A DNA stretch of 64,000 bases. It comes from Trichoplax sp. H2 (taxonomy: Eukaryota; Placozoa; Uniplacotomia; Trichoplacea). Under the pieces are notes generated by a model. That model saw only the letters and a program-made list of their open reading frames with translations, ran no database searches and was not told the DNA's origin. Location: the NCBI GenBank assembly GCA_003344405.1, contig NOWV01000122.1, forward strand, positions 62,001 to 126,000, read 5' to 3'. The position numbers were made by a program, and so were the translations under genes. How positions within the stretch are numbered: the stretch's first letter is position 1; every line of letters starts with the position of its first letter. Shown here one piece after another: positions 63,801-64,000 of this stretch.

Positions 63801-64000
63801 AAGTAAAATTATGGCGATTAATGTTGAAAAAGAGTTGAAAGAATATCAAGCTAAAAATGCCATCAAATTAGTAGAATTAGAAGGTCAAAATCAACATGAT
63901 CAAGTCATGATTAGTGTCGAAGGCGAAGCGAGTATCATTATTGCTGAAGCGAAAGGAGAAGCGGAAGCCATACGTGAAATTGCCAATGCTAATGCAAATA
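57838..64000 (+). CDS. EF-hand and Ala/Glu/Lys-rich coiled-coil protein, 5' part
   Basis: Family not recognised. Exons: 57838-58339 (ATG in AACATGG, upstream in-frame stop), 59925-59984, 62147->64000; phases 1 and 1 agree. Residues 1-167 are a helical N-terminal domain with one degenerate EF-hand loop (DTERRGTISVME: loop positions 1, 3, 6, 8 and 12 kept, position 5 Arg) and a possible second one around FEEIEVELC. The second exon is a basic helix (ERARQQEARAKSAIRKRTKS). The third exon starts GSFGEIMEEDRYK, passes a Ser/Thr/Ala stretch and becomes over 500 residues of Ala/Glu/Lys repeats (for example ARGEADSIRLKAEGKAESIK), open to the window edge with no stop. Such AEGKAE text resembles long stalks that form right-handed or straight coiled coils. 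Minus-strand frames at 62439-63516 are shadows. Function unknown; a cytoskeletal or ciliary role would be a guess. Confidence 0.8.
58400..59370. repeat. 91-bp tandem array in intron 1 of the EF-hand gene
   Basis: About ten copies of a pyrimidine-rich unit, best seen as TTTAAGCGAC at 58799, 58891, 58982 and 59073 (spacing about 91 bp), with ATCATTGAAAATCACCG, GTCATTCCTATT..CCATCCTC and TTATTTTATTCTTCACATCC in each. The central four copies are nearly identical; the outer ones are decayed. Confidence 0.92.
60440..61640. repeat. 92-bp tandem array in intron 2 of the EF-hand gene
   Basis: GTAAAATCA(G/C/T)AGTATTTGCT starts units at 60761, 60853, 60944, 61068, 61160, 61252 and 61344 (spacings 92, 91, 124, 92, 92, 92). 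Each unit has TTCAATATTGAGTGGCTTGC, CAGTAAAAATGACTGTC and GCTCGCCCTTTCCTACAAAA. Looser copies extend to both sides. It is unrelated in sequence to the 91-bp array in the preceding intron. Confidence 0.92.

Overview
The window is nuclear DNA from an animal. Genes are split by many short GT-AG introns, non-coding DNA is AT-rich, there is a Pol III tRNA gene, and the proteins (NUP62, PLCL/PRIP, ACTL6A/BAF53, a THSD7-type thrombospondin-repeat protein) are metazoan families. Short introns, AT-richness and one-copy versions of genes duplicated in vertebrates suggest an early-branching animal, perhaps a placozoan. That placement is inference; no marker gene here settles it.

Layout. 1-2909 (+): 3' end of a THSD7-like thrombospondin-repeat gene. 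6438-13550 (-): unrecognised Gln-rich protein with a possible N-myristoylated start, exons far apart. 11.2-19.0 kb: gene-poor DNA with several tandem arrays. 19344-23826 (+): NUP62, complete. 25476-39279 (-): PLCL (PRIP), complete in 29 coding exons, with a 6.2-kb second intron carrying an 81-bp array. 40.6-44.1 kb: CTGTACAG-rich satellite containing a 20-N gap, a redundant block and a MITE-like insertion. 44265-44337 (-): tRNA-Lys(UUU). 45452-48713 (-): ACTL6A, complete in 15 coding exons. 49.0-50.1 kb: 189-bp array. 50.1-57.8 kb: no gene recognised. 57838-64000 (+): EF-hand/coiled-coil gene running off the right edge, with 91-bp and 92-bp arrays in its two introns.

The complete genes are housekeeping or signalling genes: nuclear pore central channel, inositol-phosphate/GABA-receptor-type scaffold, and chromatin-remodelling actin. 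They do not form a pathway and neighbours are not evidently co-regulated. NUP62 and PLCL are tail to tail; the Gln-rich gene and NUP62 are head to head.

Most notable: (i) NUP62 carries a tandem array of a 95-bp exon-intron unit, each intact copy adding one in-frame FxFG motif, followed by copies whose AG acceptor has become TG; (ii) NUP62 needs a 5- or 8-nt micro-exon at a CAGCAG acceptor; (iii) PLCL contains a good candidate U12-type AT-AC intron; (iv) PLCL keeps most PLC active-site residues but has Gln at one conserved Glu; (v) minisatellites with periods of 81-95 bp (or about 189 bp) recur in introns and intergenic DNA. All exon joins were derived by hand from splice sites, reading phase and family similarity recalled from memory; no search or transcript data were used.
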